A program made the position numbers and the translations under genes. DNA of 64,000 bases from Algoriphagus winogradskyi (GTDB taxonomy: Bacteria > Bacteroidota > Bacteroidia > Cytophagales > Cyclobacteriaceae), in assembly GCF_900182815.1 (NCBI RefSeq), contig NZ_FXUA01000011.1, forward strand, positions 28,881 through 92,880, written 5' to 3'. Of this stretch, positions 34,208 through 42,849 are shown in pieces (the stretch's first letter is position 1; each line of letters begins with the position of its first letter). Below the pieces are notes generated by a model that searched no databases, was not told where the DNA came from, and saw only the letters and a list, made by a program, of their open reading frames with translations.

Positions 34208-34285
34208 CAATTTGCTTTCAAATTGCATAAATATAATGTTAAAACCATGTAATTTGAAAATTAAACTTTCAAATTACATGGTTTT
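34208..34285. promoter_or_regulatory. Nested palindromes upstream of the DUF4143 ATPase
   Basis: A perfect 19-bp inverted repeat, AAAACCATGTAATTTGAAA (34241-34259) and TTTCAAATTACATGGTTTT (34267-34285), with a 7-nt loop. A smaller palindrome CAATTTG/CAAATTG (34208-34225) shares the core CAAATT-CAT. The first lies within 10 bp of the ATPase start, so both are well placed to act as operator or 5' UTR hairpins. No T-run follows on the minus strand; it does not look like a terminator. Confidence 0.6.
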
Positions 34286-34368
34286 ATGGATTTAACTTAC
34301 TTAGACAAAATTGTGAATTAATGTAGGCGCGGGGAAAAAGCCATTAAATGTTTAGGGAGGTGTAAACG

Positions 34369-34393
34369 AAAAAAGCCCGCTTTTCAGCGAGCT
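34369..34393 (-). terminator. Terminator of tRNA-Leu
   Basis: On the minus strand, stem AGCTCGCT (34393-34386) with AGCGGGCT (34381-34374), a GAAA loop and six T, 5 nt after the tRNA 3' end. Confidence 0.9.
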
Positions 34394-34397
34394 TTTG

Positions 34398-34479
34398 TAC
34401 CCAGAGCCGGAGTCGAACCGGCACGCCTTGCGGCATTGGTGTTTGAGACCAACGCGTCTACCGATTCCGCCATCTGGGC
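34398..34479 (-). tRNA. tRNA-Leu (anticodon CAA)
   Basis: Cloverleaf on the minus strand. Acceptor GCCCAGA (from 34479) pairs with TCTGGGT, discriminator A at 34398. Anticodon stem TTGGT/ACCAA with loop CTCAAAC, giving anticodon CAA. The long variable arm (GCCGCAAGGC region) marks a class II tRNA, and GGTTCGA is the T-loop. CCA is not encoded. Own terminator follows. Confidence 0.97.
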
Positions 34480-34568
34480 ATTCGGTAAGTCTGGCCTTAC
34501 ACCTGACTTGGCTCCGTCACTTGCGTAACGGGATGCAAATATGAAGAAAGAATCTTTTTTCTACAAAC

Positions 34569-34868
34569 TCATTTTTCTACTTCTTCCAACTTTCTTGAGC
34601 TAAAGGCAATAGGTTTATCAGAAAACAGCGCTTTGGTAAATGTCCAAACTGATTTAAAAAGCTCAGAATCACGGTATTGATTCAGGTGCTCTTCGCTTTC
34701 CCAATGACTGTGTGTCAGGAAAATATTTTTAACATTTTCATCTTGCCAAAGCTCCAAATGGTGGCAACCTGGAAAATTCCGAATGGATTTCTTGTTTGCA
34801 TTGAAGTTTTCCAAGAAATCATCCACCGCTTCTGGCCTGAAAGTCATTCTTACGATCCGGATTAACAT
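34569..34868 (-). CDS. Antibiotic biosynthesis monooxygenase (ABM) domain protein
   Basis: A 99-residue ferredoxin-like alpha/beta protein of the ABM/quinol monooxygenase family: MLIRIVRMTFRPE, the central GCHHLELWQDE and the THSWESEEHLNQYRDSELF-like segment. Homologues oxidise quinols or act in haem handling; this one cannot be assigned further. It overlaps the upstream SAM-hydrolase gene by 1 nt (TAATG), so they are coupled. Confidence 0.85.
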   Translation of the reverse strand: MLIRIVRMTFRPEAVDDFLENFNANKKSIRNFPGCHHLELWQDENVKNIFLTHSHWESEEHLNQYRDSELFKSVWTFTKALFSDKPIAFSSRKLEEVEK

Positions 34869-35638
34869 TAGGGATGGAAGGTTACATAAATGACGCTGTC
34901 ATATTTCAAACCAAGTAAATCACCTCCGTGTCCGTGATTGATCCCAATTTCTAATAGGTTCAAGCTGTTGAAAAAAGCAAAACAATCGCCAGGCTCTACC
35001 TGGTCATATCCATTATTCAATCTGTTAACTGATTCCCTGCCAAATTCAATGGTGAATTTGCCTGGGTTTAACTTATCGAATACTTCCTTGTTAATATTCG
35101 TGATTAGATTTCCATATCGATCTACGCGTAGTACATGTCCAGTTATATGCTCGCGTGTAGCTTTTGGATGGCGGGACATTAGCTTTCGGAAGTTTTTCAA
35201 AGGTCCACCGAAATCATGAATGGCAGCTCCACTGGCAACTTTCGCAGCGATGGGTGCCAAAATATCTTTTGTAGGAAAGGTTGAATCTTTCAAGTGTATG
35301 TCCGCAAACTGCACCATAATGCCAGGCTCATGATCCGCCAGTAGACTTAAGATCCCATTATTTGGTCCTACAAAAATGTGCTCTTCGAGCTTTACACCAA
35401 TGTATCCATGGGTGATGCTGCCGGTTGTATTTAAGGATATAAGATGGACAGTGCCTTTAGGGAAGTCTCGAAATGTAGAACGCAATACAAATGCTGCATG
35501 AGCAATATCAAATGCCTCGATATTGTGAGAAATGTCGATGATGTTTAACTGTGGATTTACGGCAAGCATTTTAGCTTTTACTGCCGGTACGTAGTAATCT
35601 TTGTCCCCAAAATCTGAGAGGAATGTCACCAATGCCAT
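34868..35638 (-). CDS. SAM hydroxide adenosyltransferase (DUF62)
   Basis: A 256-residue protein of the fluorinase-related DUF62 family, which hydrolyses S-adenosylmethionine to adenosine and methionine with an activated water. FLSDFGDKDYYVPAVKAKM is the N-terminal signature and DISHNIEAFDIAHAAFVL the second; the family's Asp/Arg/His set is consistent with what is seen (DRYGNLITNI). The fluorinase-specific loop insertion is not evident. Physiological role of the family is unclear. Confidence 0.92.
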   Translation of the reverse strand: MALVTFLSDFGDKDYYVPAVKAKMLAVNPQLNIIDISHNIEAFDIAHAAFVLRSTFRDFPKGTVHLISLNTTGSITHGYIGVKLEEHIFVGPNNGILSLLADHEPGIMVQFADIHLKDSTFPTKDILAPIAAKVASGAAIHDFGGPLKNFRKLMSRHPKATREHITGHVLRVDRYGNLITNINKEVFDKLNPGKFTIEFGRESVNRLNNGYDQVEPGDCFAFFNSLNLLEIGINHGHGGDLLGLKYDSVIYVTFHP

Positions 35639-35745
35639 AGAAGCAAGTCAATTAAAATTTATGTACTTTTGTTTAGGAGGGGTTGGAACAAAAATAGAAA
35701 TTTTATTCTTCTACCTTCAACGATAATCTAATCAATAATAACAGT

Positions 35746-36735
35746 TTGGTCGAAAAAGTAATCACGTTAGAAAATGTTCCCTTGGCAGAATTCCTAGGCG
35801 AAGCCAATGAGAATATCAGGCAAATTGCCGCTGCCTTTCCCCAAAGCAAAATTATTTCCCGAGGTAATGAGATACGAATCCAAGGTGGAGCTCCTGAAAT
35901 CCTGAGAATTAACGATGTTCTCAATCTTTTATTGGAGCATGTAGATCGCTTTGGTCATATCACTCCTGAGAATGTCAAAGACTATTTGGACGTGGAAGGA
36001 ATTCCATTTGAAGAAGCCAATCGGGATCAGGTAATTGTTTTTGGGAATAAAGGAATCGTAATCAAGCCAAAGTCAGCCAATCAGAGGAAATTGGTAGAAT
36101 CTGCGATGCAAAACGACTTGGTTTTTGCCTTAGGGCCTGCCGGAACTGGTAAGACTTACATTGCAGTTGCATTAGCTGTTCGGGCTTTGAAGAATAGAGA
36201 AGTAAAGCGAATTATCATTACTAGACCTGCTGTGGAGGCAGGAGAGAATTTAGGCTTTTTACCTGGCGATCTTCAGGAAAAATTGGATCCGTACTTAAGG
36301 CCTATCTATGACGCACTTCAGGATATGGTGCCACCGGAGAAACTTAAATATTACCAGGAAACTCGAGTAATCGAAATTGCCCCTTTGGCTTACATGCGTG
36401 GAAGGACGCTTCATGATGCCTTTGTTTTGCTGGATGAAGCTCAGAATACAACAAATGAGCAGATTAAGATGTTCTTAACCCGAATGGGGCCAAATTCCAA
36501 AGTAATAATCACTGGAGATCAAACGCAGGTGGATTTGCCGGTAAGGCAGAAAAGTGGTTTGTCTGAAGCCCTAAAAATCCTCAAGGATGTGAAAGGGATT
36601 GGCATTGTAAATCTAAGTGGTAAAGATGTGATCAGGCATAGATTAGTGAAGTCTATCATCGAAGCATACGAGAAAGATCATTATTACAAAGAACAGCAAA
36701 GGAATGAGTCTGCAAGTAGTAAAAATAACCCGTGA
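35746..36735 (+). CDS. phoH: PhoH-like ATPase
   Basis: A 329-residue cytoplasmic ATPase. Walker A GPAGTGKTY lies at about residue 131 and Walker B FVLLDEAQN near 226; the N-terminal ~115 residues carry a KH-like part typical of YbeZ/PhoH-like proteins, which interact with ribosome maturation factors such as YbeY. No ATG is in frame upstream, so the TTG at 35746 (MVEKVITLENVPL) is the likely start. It overlaps the GNAT gene by 32 nt. Confidence 0.92.
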   Translation: MVEKVITLENVPLAEFLGEANENIRQIAAAFPQSKIISRGNEIRIQGGAPEILRINDVLNLLLEHVDRFGHITPENVKDYLDVEGIPFEEANRDQVIVFGNKGIVIKPKSANQRKLVESAMQNDLVFALGPAGTGKTYIAVALAVRALKNREVKRIIITRPAVEAGENLGFLPGDLQEKLDPYLRPIYDALQDMVPPEKLKYYQETRVIEIAPLAYMRGRTLHDAFVLLDEAQNTTNEQIKMFLTRMGPNSKVIITGDQTQVDLPVRQKSGLSEALKILKDVKGIGIVNLSGKDVIRHRLVKSIIEAYEKDHYYKEQQRNESASSKNNP

Positions 36736-37138
36736 CGATCAGCTGAAGGCTGCATATAAGATCAGAGAGCAGGTTTTTGTGATAGAACAGGGCGTTAACC
36801 CACAGGCTGAATACGATGAGTATGAAAGTCAGTGTTCTCATTTCTTGGCATGTTTGGACGATAGGCCGGTTGGTGCTGCACGATGGAGGATGACGAGTAA
36901 GGGAGTGAAGTTGGAGCGCTTTGCCGTATTAAAAGAAGTGCGTGGACAAGGCGTAGGGCAGGCATTAGTCGTCGCTGTTCTCAAGGATATTGATACTAAC
37001 CCTGAGGCTAAGGATCACATAAAGTATCTACACTCTCAAATTTCGGCCGTCCCACTTTATTTAAAGTTTGGATTTGAAAAAGCTGGAGATATATTTGAAG
37101 AGTGTGGAATTATGCACTATAAAATGCAATTGGCTTAA
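36704..37138 (+). CDS. GNAT family N-acetyltransferase
   Basis: A 144-residue acetyltransferase. REQVFVIEQGVNP is the first helix signature of the ElaA/YjcF-like group, and LKEVRGQGVGQALV is the acetyl-CoA pyrophosphate-binding motif. Substrate unknown. The ATG at 36704 lies inside the 3' end of phoH; AAAGGA is just upstream. Translation is probably coupled. Confidence 0.9.
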   Translation: MSLQVVKITRDDQLKAAYKIREQVFVIEQGVNPQAEYDEYESQCSHFLACLDDRPVGAARWRMTSKGVKLERFAVLKEVRGQGVGQALVVAVLKDIDTNPEAKDHIKYLHSQISAVPLYLKFGFEKAGDIFEECGIMHYKMQLA

Positions 37139-37173
37139 GTATTGTTGCAAATTTTACAACTCATAATGGAAAT

Positions 37174-37264
37174 ATGAAATCGAGCATGGCCAAAGCGTTA
37201 ACCCCTCGGGGGTTTAGTAGTTAAGCACGGTTCCTTAAGATCATAGAAAAACAATTATAAACAG
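37174..37264 (+). promoter_or_regulatory. Leader of the 37265 gene, resembling the rimK leader
   Basis: Contains ATGAAATCGAGCAT (37174-37187), a hairpin AACCCC-TCG-GGGGTT (37200-37214) and the pre-start block ending AACAG directly before the ATG (37239-37264). The 14-mer is identical and the pre-start block matches at 23 of 26 positions to the rimK leader. Confidence 0.45.
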
Positions 37265-37840
37265 ATGAAAAAAATAACTTTTACTCTCACTCTTATTCTG
37301 GCATTAGTGGTTTCAGGATATTCTCAGGATGTAATTTCTAGTAGCGGAAGTACCACTCCGGGAAATGGCGGTTTTTCAAATGAAATCCATGTTAATTTTC
37401 TTAATTTGATCTGGTTCGGATCACTGGAGGTAGGATTCGAGCGTTATTTGAGTGATGATCATTCCTTGGAATTCAAAGGATTTATTAATGATCGTTTTGG
37501 CATTAATAATGAGAAAAACGGGAAAAAGTACAAGACTAATTCTTTGCAGGCTTCAATGAATTTTTACTTTGGAGATGGTGATAATGGTAGATTCTTTCTA
37601 TTTCCTTTAGCTAAACTTCGATTCGGTGATTTTGAAGAGCCTGCTGATGGTGGAGGGGTGCAGACCACGGATATGACGGCATTTATACTTGGGGCAGGAG
37701 CTGGATACAAATGGGAATTGTCAAAAAACTTCGCTTTTGGCCCTTTTGCTAGTGTAGGCAGGAACTTCAGCGATGATGTTACAGATCGCTTTAGCGGAAT
37801 AGAATTTAATGCTGGTTTTAACTTGGGATATAGATTCTAA
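37265..37840 (+). CDS. Small outer-membrane beta-barrel protein
   Basis: A 191-residue protein with a signal peptide (about 21 residues, ending VSGYSQ) and barrel-like strands: EIHVNFLNLIWFGSLEVGFER, split by turns, TNSLQASMNFYFG, FAFGPFASVGRNFS, and a C-terminal GFNLGYRF with terminal Phe. It is not obviously related to the 18832 protein beyond fold. It stands alone with its own terminator and the unusual leader described for 37174-37264. Confidence 0.8.
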   Translation: MKKITFTLTLILALVVSGYSQDVISSSGSTTPGNGGFSNEIHVNFLNLIWFGSLEVGFERYLSDDHSLEFKGFINDRFGINNEKNGKKYKTNSLQASMNFYFGDGDNGRFFLFPLAKLRFGDFEEPADGGGVQTTDMTAFILGAGAGYKWELSKNFAFGPFASVGRNFSDDVTDRFSGIEFNAGFNLGYRF

Positions 37841-37868
37841 GATTTCCCATCCCATCGAATAACTATAC

Positions 37869-37893
37869 AGAGCCCTTTTTGGGCTCTTTTTTT
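37869..37893 (+). terminator. Intrinsic terminator of the 37265 gene
   Basis: Stem AGAGCCC (37869-37875) with GGGCTCT (37881-37887), T-loop and further T. Confidence 0.9.
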
Positions 37894-38155
37894 ATGCTAA
37901 AAATTTTAACTAATACAGGTGTTTTCGGCAAAATACCCTGTGAAAAAAGTCCTTATTCTTTAATGGTTGAAACCTTGTGCCATTTGTTTCTTTGCGGTGA
38001 ATAATGATTTTACCAACAGCAAAGTAATCAAAAAGAGAATGCGCCAATTAAAGGATTTATGCTGTTTGAAAACGAGTGATACATAAACGCTGGATTATTT
38101 TCCTTCTGTATTTTTCAAAAAAAATAAAGTAAATTAATTCTTTAATTTTTTGAAG
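37894..38155. other. AT-rich gap before comEC
   Basis: 262 bp between the terminator and the comEC start. No ORF with coding character, repeat or clear promoter was found. Confidence 0.4.
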
Positions 38156-40090
38156 ATGAGATTTGCTGACTTTCCATTTTTACGGTACCTGCCATTCATT
38201 TTGATAGGGGTTTTTATTGGCCAATCAAATTGGTCACCCAGTTTAATGTCACTGGCTCTCGCTCTTAGCCTGCTATGGTTAGGATATTTGATTGTGATGG
38301 TAAAGCTAGAAAAGGGTAAGTCTAAGTTTCAGTCCAGTTATTTAGCTTATGTAGCCTTACTAGTATTTGGTGCTTTACTGGTTCAAAATAGGCTGGCTCA
38401 AACTGATTTCAATACAGAGATACTTCATTCAGACAGCTATCTCGCTGAGGTGACGTTATACGATCAGCAGAAACCCAATTCGTTTGAAAACCTGTTGGCG
38501 GTCAAATCGATTTTAGTCGACAGGGTATGGAAGGATGCTCAGGTTAAAGTCTTGATTTATCACCAAAATGAGCAAGGACTTGAGCCGGGGCAAGTTCTTC
38601 TGGTCAAGAAAAAACCGGAGCAAATTCCTTCTCCGCTCAACCCCTTAGAGTTTGATTATAGACAGTATTTGGAGAGGCAGGGGATTCACTTTCGCCAGTT
38701 TTTAGGCAAGAACTATCAGGTAGTTGATTCTGCGAGGACTAGCGTTTTTGACTACTTTTTGGTGCGTTTGAGACACGAAATCGGCGAGATGCTCAAATCT
38801 AAAATTCCCGATGAGAATTCTGCTCAAATTGCTTTAGCCTTGCTATTAGGTCAGAAAAAGGAGCTTGATCCGACAATCCGGGAAGCTTATACCCAAGCTG
38901 GCGTGATGCATATCTTGGCAGTTTCAGGGCTGCATGTGGGTATTATTTACGCACTGTTTATTTTGATTCTGAAGCCTCTTAAGATGAAAAAGGAGAAGGC
39001 TAGGGTCTATTTATTATTCGTGATTTTGATCATTTGGCTGTATGCTTTTTTGACGGGATTGTCGCCTTCGGTTGTTCGTGCAGCTACCATGTTTTCCTTA
39101 TTGACTTTTGGGCAGATGCGGGAGCGGGAACCTTCTATTTATAATATTCTTGCTTTCTCGGCAATTTTGATGATTACGATCAATCCACATGTGATCTATG
39201 AAGTCGGCTTTCAGCTTTCGTATCTAGCAGTGCTAGGCATAGTGATGATTCAGCCTTTGATTTTGAATCTATGGTTGCCGAGGCATAAAGTTTTGGAATA
39301 TATCTGGCAACTCACTTCTGTGAGTGTAGCTGCACAGTTGGTGACTTTTCCTCTTTCTATTTATTACTTTCATGTCTTCCCAACTTACTTTTTGCTAGGT
39401 AATCTCCTGATACTTCCGCTAGCTTTTGTGATCATGCAAGTCGGTGTTCCGTTGATGATGCTTGGATGGATTCCTTTATTAGGTGAAGTGTTAGGTTGGG
39501 TTTTAAGCTGGTTGATCTGGCTTCAAAATTGGATTGCTGAAGCTATACGAGTGATTCCCGGAGGGAAATTAGATAGGCTTACCATTGATTTTGCCGGAAT
39601 GCTTGTGGTGTGGGGAATGCTTCTGATTATTGCGGCGTGGGAGTTTGGTTCGAAAAGAAAGTTGACTTGGATAGGTTTGAGCATTTTATTTTTGTGGGCT
39701 GGTTTTCGATTCTATTCCGAACTTCAAAAACCTTCCAGAGAACTGATTATTTATCAAGGCAAGAAATCTCAGTTGCTTGATTTTTCTGTTTCTGGAGAAA
39801 CTTATTCCTGGAATCAAGGTTTGGATGGAGGAGAGATCAGCTATTCTGTGGAGCCCAATCGAATTCATAATCAATTAGCTCAATTTCCAACTTCATTAAT
39901 CGCACAGGAGCTAGATTCTGGGAAACTAGAATTCATTAGCGCCGGTTTTACCTTTGATCCAACACATAAAAAGCTCTGGTTTCTAGCTCCTCCAAAATTA
40001 ATTTATAGTTGGTCAGAAGGTCAATGGGTTGCGATGCAGACTAAAGATATGTTAGTGGTTGATTCCTTAGCGTACAGAATACTTTTCTGA
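38156..40090 (+). CDS. comEC: ComEC/Rec2 DNA-uptake channel protein
   Basis: A 644-residue polytopic protein. Hydrophobic segments near the N-terminus are followed by a DUF4131-like soluble region (about 90-210), then the Competence domain (about 220-500) with the signature ALLLGQKKELDPTIREAYTQ and GVMHILAVSGLHVG. ComEC forms the inner-membrane channel for single-stranded DNA during transformation. The C-terminal ~130 residues are soluble and show no metallo-beta-lactamase HxHxDH motif, unlike the three-domain Gram-positive ComEC. I chose ATG 38156; a TTG at 38150 is also possible. Confidence 0.9.
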   Translation: MRFADFPFLRYLPFILIGVFIGQSNWSPSLMSLALALSLLWLGYLIVMVKLEKGKSKFQSSYLAYVALLVFGALLVQNRLAQTDFNTEILHSDSYLAEVTLYDQQKPNSFENLLAVKSILVDRVWKDAQVKVLIYHQNEQGLEPGQVLLVKKKPEQIPSPLNPLEFDYRQYLERQGIHFRQFLGKNYQVVDSARTSVFDYFLVRLRHEIGEMLKSKIPDENSAQIALALLLGQKKELDPTIREAYTQAGVMHILAVSGLHVGIIYALFILILKPLKMKKEKARVYLLFVILIIWLYAFLTGLSPSVVRAATMFSLLTFGQMREREPSIYNILAFSAILMITINPHVIYEVGFQLSYLAVLGIVMIQPLILNLWLPRHKVLEYIWQLTSVSVAAQLVTFPLSIYYFHVFPTYFLLGNLLILPLAFVIMQVGVPLMMLGWIPLLGEVLGWVLSWLIWLQNWIAEAIRVIPGGKLDRLTIDFAGMLVVWGMLLIIAAWEFGSKRKLTWIGLSILFLWAGFRFYSELQKPSRELIIYQGKKSQLLDFSVSGETYSWNQGLDGGEISYSVEPNRIHNQLAQFPTSLIAQELDSGKLEFISAGFTFDPTHKKLWFLAPPKLIYSWSEGQWVAMQTKDMLVVDSLAYRILF

Positions 40091-40152
40091 CTTTGATTTT
40101 GCAATGCATGCTATTGAAACTAACTTGATCCCAAACCCAAATTGAAATACAA

Positions 40153-40926
40153 ATGAGCGCTGTACTTACAGAGATCACTGATAAAATAGGAATTATTACC
40201 CTGAATAGGCCAGAAAAGCGAAATGCCCTTAGTCCAGCGCTGATTGCGGGACTTCATCAAGCTTTCGAAGAAATGAATGCCAACGAGAAGGTGAAAATCA
40301 TTGTGCTTCGATCTACTGGAAAAGCATTCTGTGCTGGTGCAGATTTGGCCTATTTGCAGCAGCTGCAAGATTTCTCCTATGAAGAAAATCTGGAAGATAG
40401 CCGTAGATTGATGGACTTGTTTAATTTGATTTACTGTCTTCCCAAAATCGTGATAGCAGAGGTACAAGGCCATGCCTTGGCTGGAGGTTGTGGTCTGGCG
40501 ACTGTTTGTGATTTTGCTTTTGCTGTGCCGGATGCGCTTTTCGGATATACTGAAGTGCGCATTGGCTTTGTGCCAGCATTGGTTTCTGTCTTTTTGCAAG
40601 AGCAAATTGGTGCTGCCAAAACCCAGGAACTATTACTTTCCGGAGAGTTTATTACTGCCAGCAAAGCTGCAGAACTCGGTTTGATTACAGGAGTGGAGCC
40701 AGCAGAGTTTTTGGGGAAATATGTGATGGAATTCGCTACTAAGCTTATTTCTCAAAATTCCGCTTACGCAATGGGCAAAACCAAATCTCTTTTGCGGGAG
40801 CTAAACCAAGAAAGCAGAAATAAATCTCTAGAGCTAGCTGCTGAAACTAACGCCAAAGCTCGAGCTCATGAGGACTGCAAGAAAGGTATTGCTGCTTTCT
40901 TAACTAAAAATACGCCAGCTTGGTAA
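40153..40926 (+). CDS. Enoyl-CoA hydratase/isomerase family protein
   Basis: A 257-residue crotonase-fold protein. The CoA/oxyanion segment FCAGADLAYLQQL and the active-site segments HALAGGCGLATVCDF and FGYTEVRIGFVPA are clear. The second catalytic Glu (in YTEVRIG) is kept, while the first Glu position of classical enoyl-CoA hydratase is Gly (GGCGL). This pattern is common in methylglutaconyl-CoA hydratase-like enzymes of leucine degradation, which I consider the best guess. recQ starts immediately after its stop. Confidence 0.9.
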   Translation: MSAVLTEITDKIGIITLNRPEKRNALSPALIAGLHQAFEEMNANEKVKIIVLRSTGKAFCAGADLAYLQQLQDFSYEENLEDSRRLMDLFNLIYCLPKIVIAEVQGHALAGGCGLATVCDFAFAVPDALFGYTEVRIGFVPALVSVFLQEQIGAAKTQELLLSGEFITASKAAELGLITGVEPAEFLGKYVMEFATKLISQNSAYAMGKTKSLLRELNQESRNKSLELAAETNAKARAHEDCKKGIAAFLTKNTPAW

Positions 40927-42849
40927 ATGCTGAATCGGGCTACAGAAATCCTCCATCAAGTATTTGGACATGCTGATTTTCGGCCGGTTCAGAAAGAAAT
41001 TATCGAGTCAGTTCTGACTGGAAAGGACACCCTTGCGCTTTTGCCAACAGGAGGAGGAAAGTCACTTTGCTATCAGATTCCAGCGCTGACGCAGGATGGA
41101 ATTTGCCTTGTTGTGAGTCCGCTGATAGCCTTAATGAAAGATCAGGTGGATGGGTTAAAGGCGAAAGGGATTAAGGCAGCAGCGATTTATTCCGGGATGA
41201 GTTATCGGGAGATTGACCGTACACTGGACAACTGCATCTATGGAGACTACAAATTCCTATACGTATCTCCCGAACGATTGAAGGCGGAACTCTTTGTGGA
41301 GCGTTTTCGGCAAATGAAAATCAATCTGATCGCAGTGGATGAGGCGCATTGTATTTCCCAATGGGGCTATGATTTCCGCCCGCCATATTTGGAGATTGCT
41401 CTGATACGACCTTATCACCCGAAAGTCCCGGTTTTGGCACTGACAGCTTCGGCTACTCCGCAGGTTTGTGCGGATATCATAGAGAAGCTGGAGATGAAAA
41501 AGCCGGCAGAATTCCATCAAAGTTTTGCCAGGAAAAACCTTAGTTACTCGGTTCGCCTAGTAGAAAACAAACTAGAAAAAGGGCTGGAAATACTCAGCAG
41601 AATCGAAGGGACTGCGATCTGGTATGTGAGGAATAGACAAGGAACACATCAAATTGCGAAGGCATTGAGCCAATTAGGGATCTCTGCTTTAGCTTATCAT
41701 GCTGGCTTGTCCATGCTGGATCGTGCGAAGCGTCAAGAAGCTTGGATGAATAATGAAGTGCGTGTGATGGTCAGTACCAATGCATTTGGGATGGGGATTG
41801 ACAAGCCAGATGTCCGGGTGGTTATTCATAGCGATTTGCCGGAAAATGTAGAGAATTACTACCAGGAAGCTGGCAGGGCAGGTCGAGATGAAGCGAAAGC
41901 ATATGGGGTTTTACTTGTCAATAATCAGGATTTCGAGACTATACTCAAACGTGCTGCCTTGGTTTATCCTCCACTGGATTTTGTAAAAAGGGTTTACCAG
42001 TGCCTTGCTAATTATTACCGAATTGCTGTTGGTAGCAATATGCTGAGCAGTTATGATTTTGAGTGGAGTGAGTTTGCGAATACCTATGAACTGGGGGTTT
42101 TGGAGACTTTTTATGCACTGAAATTATTGGAAGAGGAAGGTTTTATAGGTTTGAGTGAAAGCTATTATTCTCCCTCTAAAATTCATTTCACAGTGGATCC
42201 ATCCCGCTTGTATGAGATTCAGATTGCTTACGCAAAGCTGGATCCTGTGGTAAAAATCATCATGCGGACCTACGGTGGGAATGTCTTTTCCGAATACATC
42301 AAAATTCAGGAAGCTAAACTTGCCAAGTCACTGAATCTTTATGAAAGTGAGGTGATCAAATCACTGAAGCAATTGGAGCAATTGGAGGTGATGGTGTATG
42401 ATCAGCGCAAGGATAAGCCTCAGATTACCTTTTTGACGCCACGTTATGACGCTGGGAAATTGCCGCTAAATTTCAAACGAATAGAACTTCGAAGAGCATT
42501 GACTTTGGAAAAGGCTAAAAGCATGGTTGCGTATGGTCAGCAAAATGAACTTTGTCGGACACAATTCATTCAGGAATACTTTGGTGAAAGCACAGATCAT
42601 GAATGCGGAGTGTGTGATGTTTGCATCGCAAACCGTAAGGCAAATGACCCGGAAAAGGCTGAGAATAAGCTTAAAAATAAAATTCTGGAAACTTTAAGCA
42701 GCACTGGCGAGTTGTCTGAGAAGGAGATCTTTGAACGTATTAGGCTTCCTGCCTCTCAAAAAAATCTTCGTGTATTGCGCATTTTGCAGGATCAGGGATA
42801 TATTACACAAGCGAGGTCTGGCAACTATGTAATTTCAACTCATGAGTAA
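40927..42849 (+). CDS. recQ: ATP-dependent DNA helicase RecQ
   Basis: A 640-residue superfamily 2 helicase: motif I LLPTGGGKSLCYQIP, DEAH box VDEAHCISQWGYDFRP including the aromatic-rich loop, motif VI QEAGRAGRD, a zinc-binding Cys set (CRTQF, CGVCDVC) and winged-helix region behind it. The final ~60 residues (LSSTGELSEKEIFERIRLP) look like a further winged-helix in place of the HRDC domain. It processes stalled forks and recombination intermediates. Start directly abuts the hydratase stop; its end overlaps the next gene by 8 nt. Confidence 0.96.
   Translation: MLNRATEILHQVFGHADFRPVQKEIIESVLTGKDTLALLPTGGGKSLCYQIPALTQDGICLVVSPLIALMKDQVDGLKAKGIKAAAIYSGMSYREIDRTLDNCIYGDYKFLYVSPERLKAELFVERFRQMKINLIAVDEAHCISQWGYDFRPPYLEIALIRPYHPKVPVLALTASATPQVCADIIEKLEMKKPAEFHQSFARKNLSYSVRLVENKLEKGLEILSRIEGTAIWYVRNRQGTHQIAKALSQLGISALAYHAGLSMLDRAKRQEAWMNNEVRVMVSTNAFGMGIDKPDVRVVIHSDLPENVENYYQEAGRAGRDEAKAYGVLLVNNQDFETILKRAALVYPPLDFVKRVYQCLANYYRIAVGSNMLSSYDFEWSEFANTYELGVLETFYALKLLEEEGFIGLSESYYSPSKIHFTVDPSRLYEIQIAYAKLDPVVKIIMRTYGGNVFSEYIKIQEAKLAKSLNLYESEVIKSLKQLEQLEVMVYDQRKDKPQITFLTPRYDAGKLPLNFKRIELRRALTLEKAKSMVAYGQQNELCRTQFIQEYFGESTDHECGVCDVCIANRKANDPEKAENKLKNKILETLSSTGELSEKEIFERIRLPASQKNLRVLRILQDQGYITQARSGNYVISTHE

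Noticed and set aside
34398..34479. tRNA-Leu as integration site of the neighbouring DUF4143/YoeB region
   Set aside because: No repeat of the tRNA 3' end and no integrase gene were found nearby.
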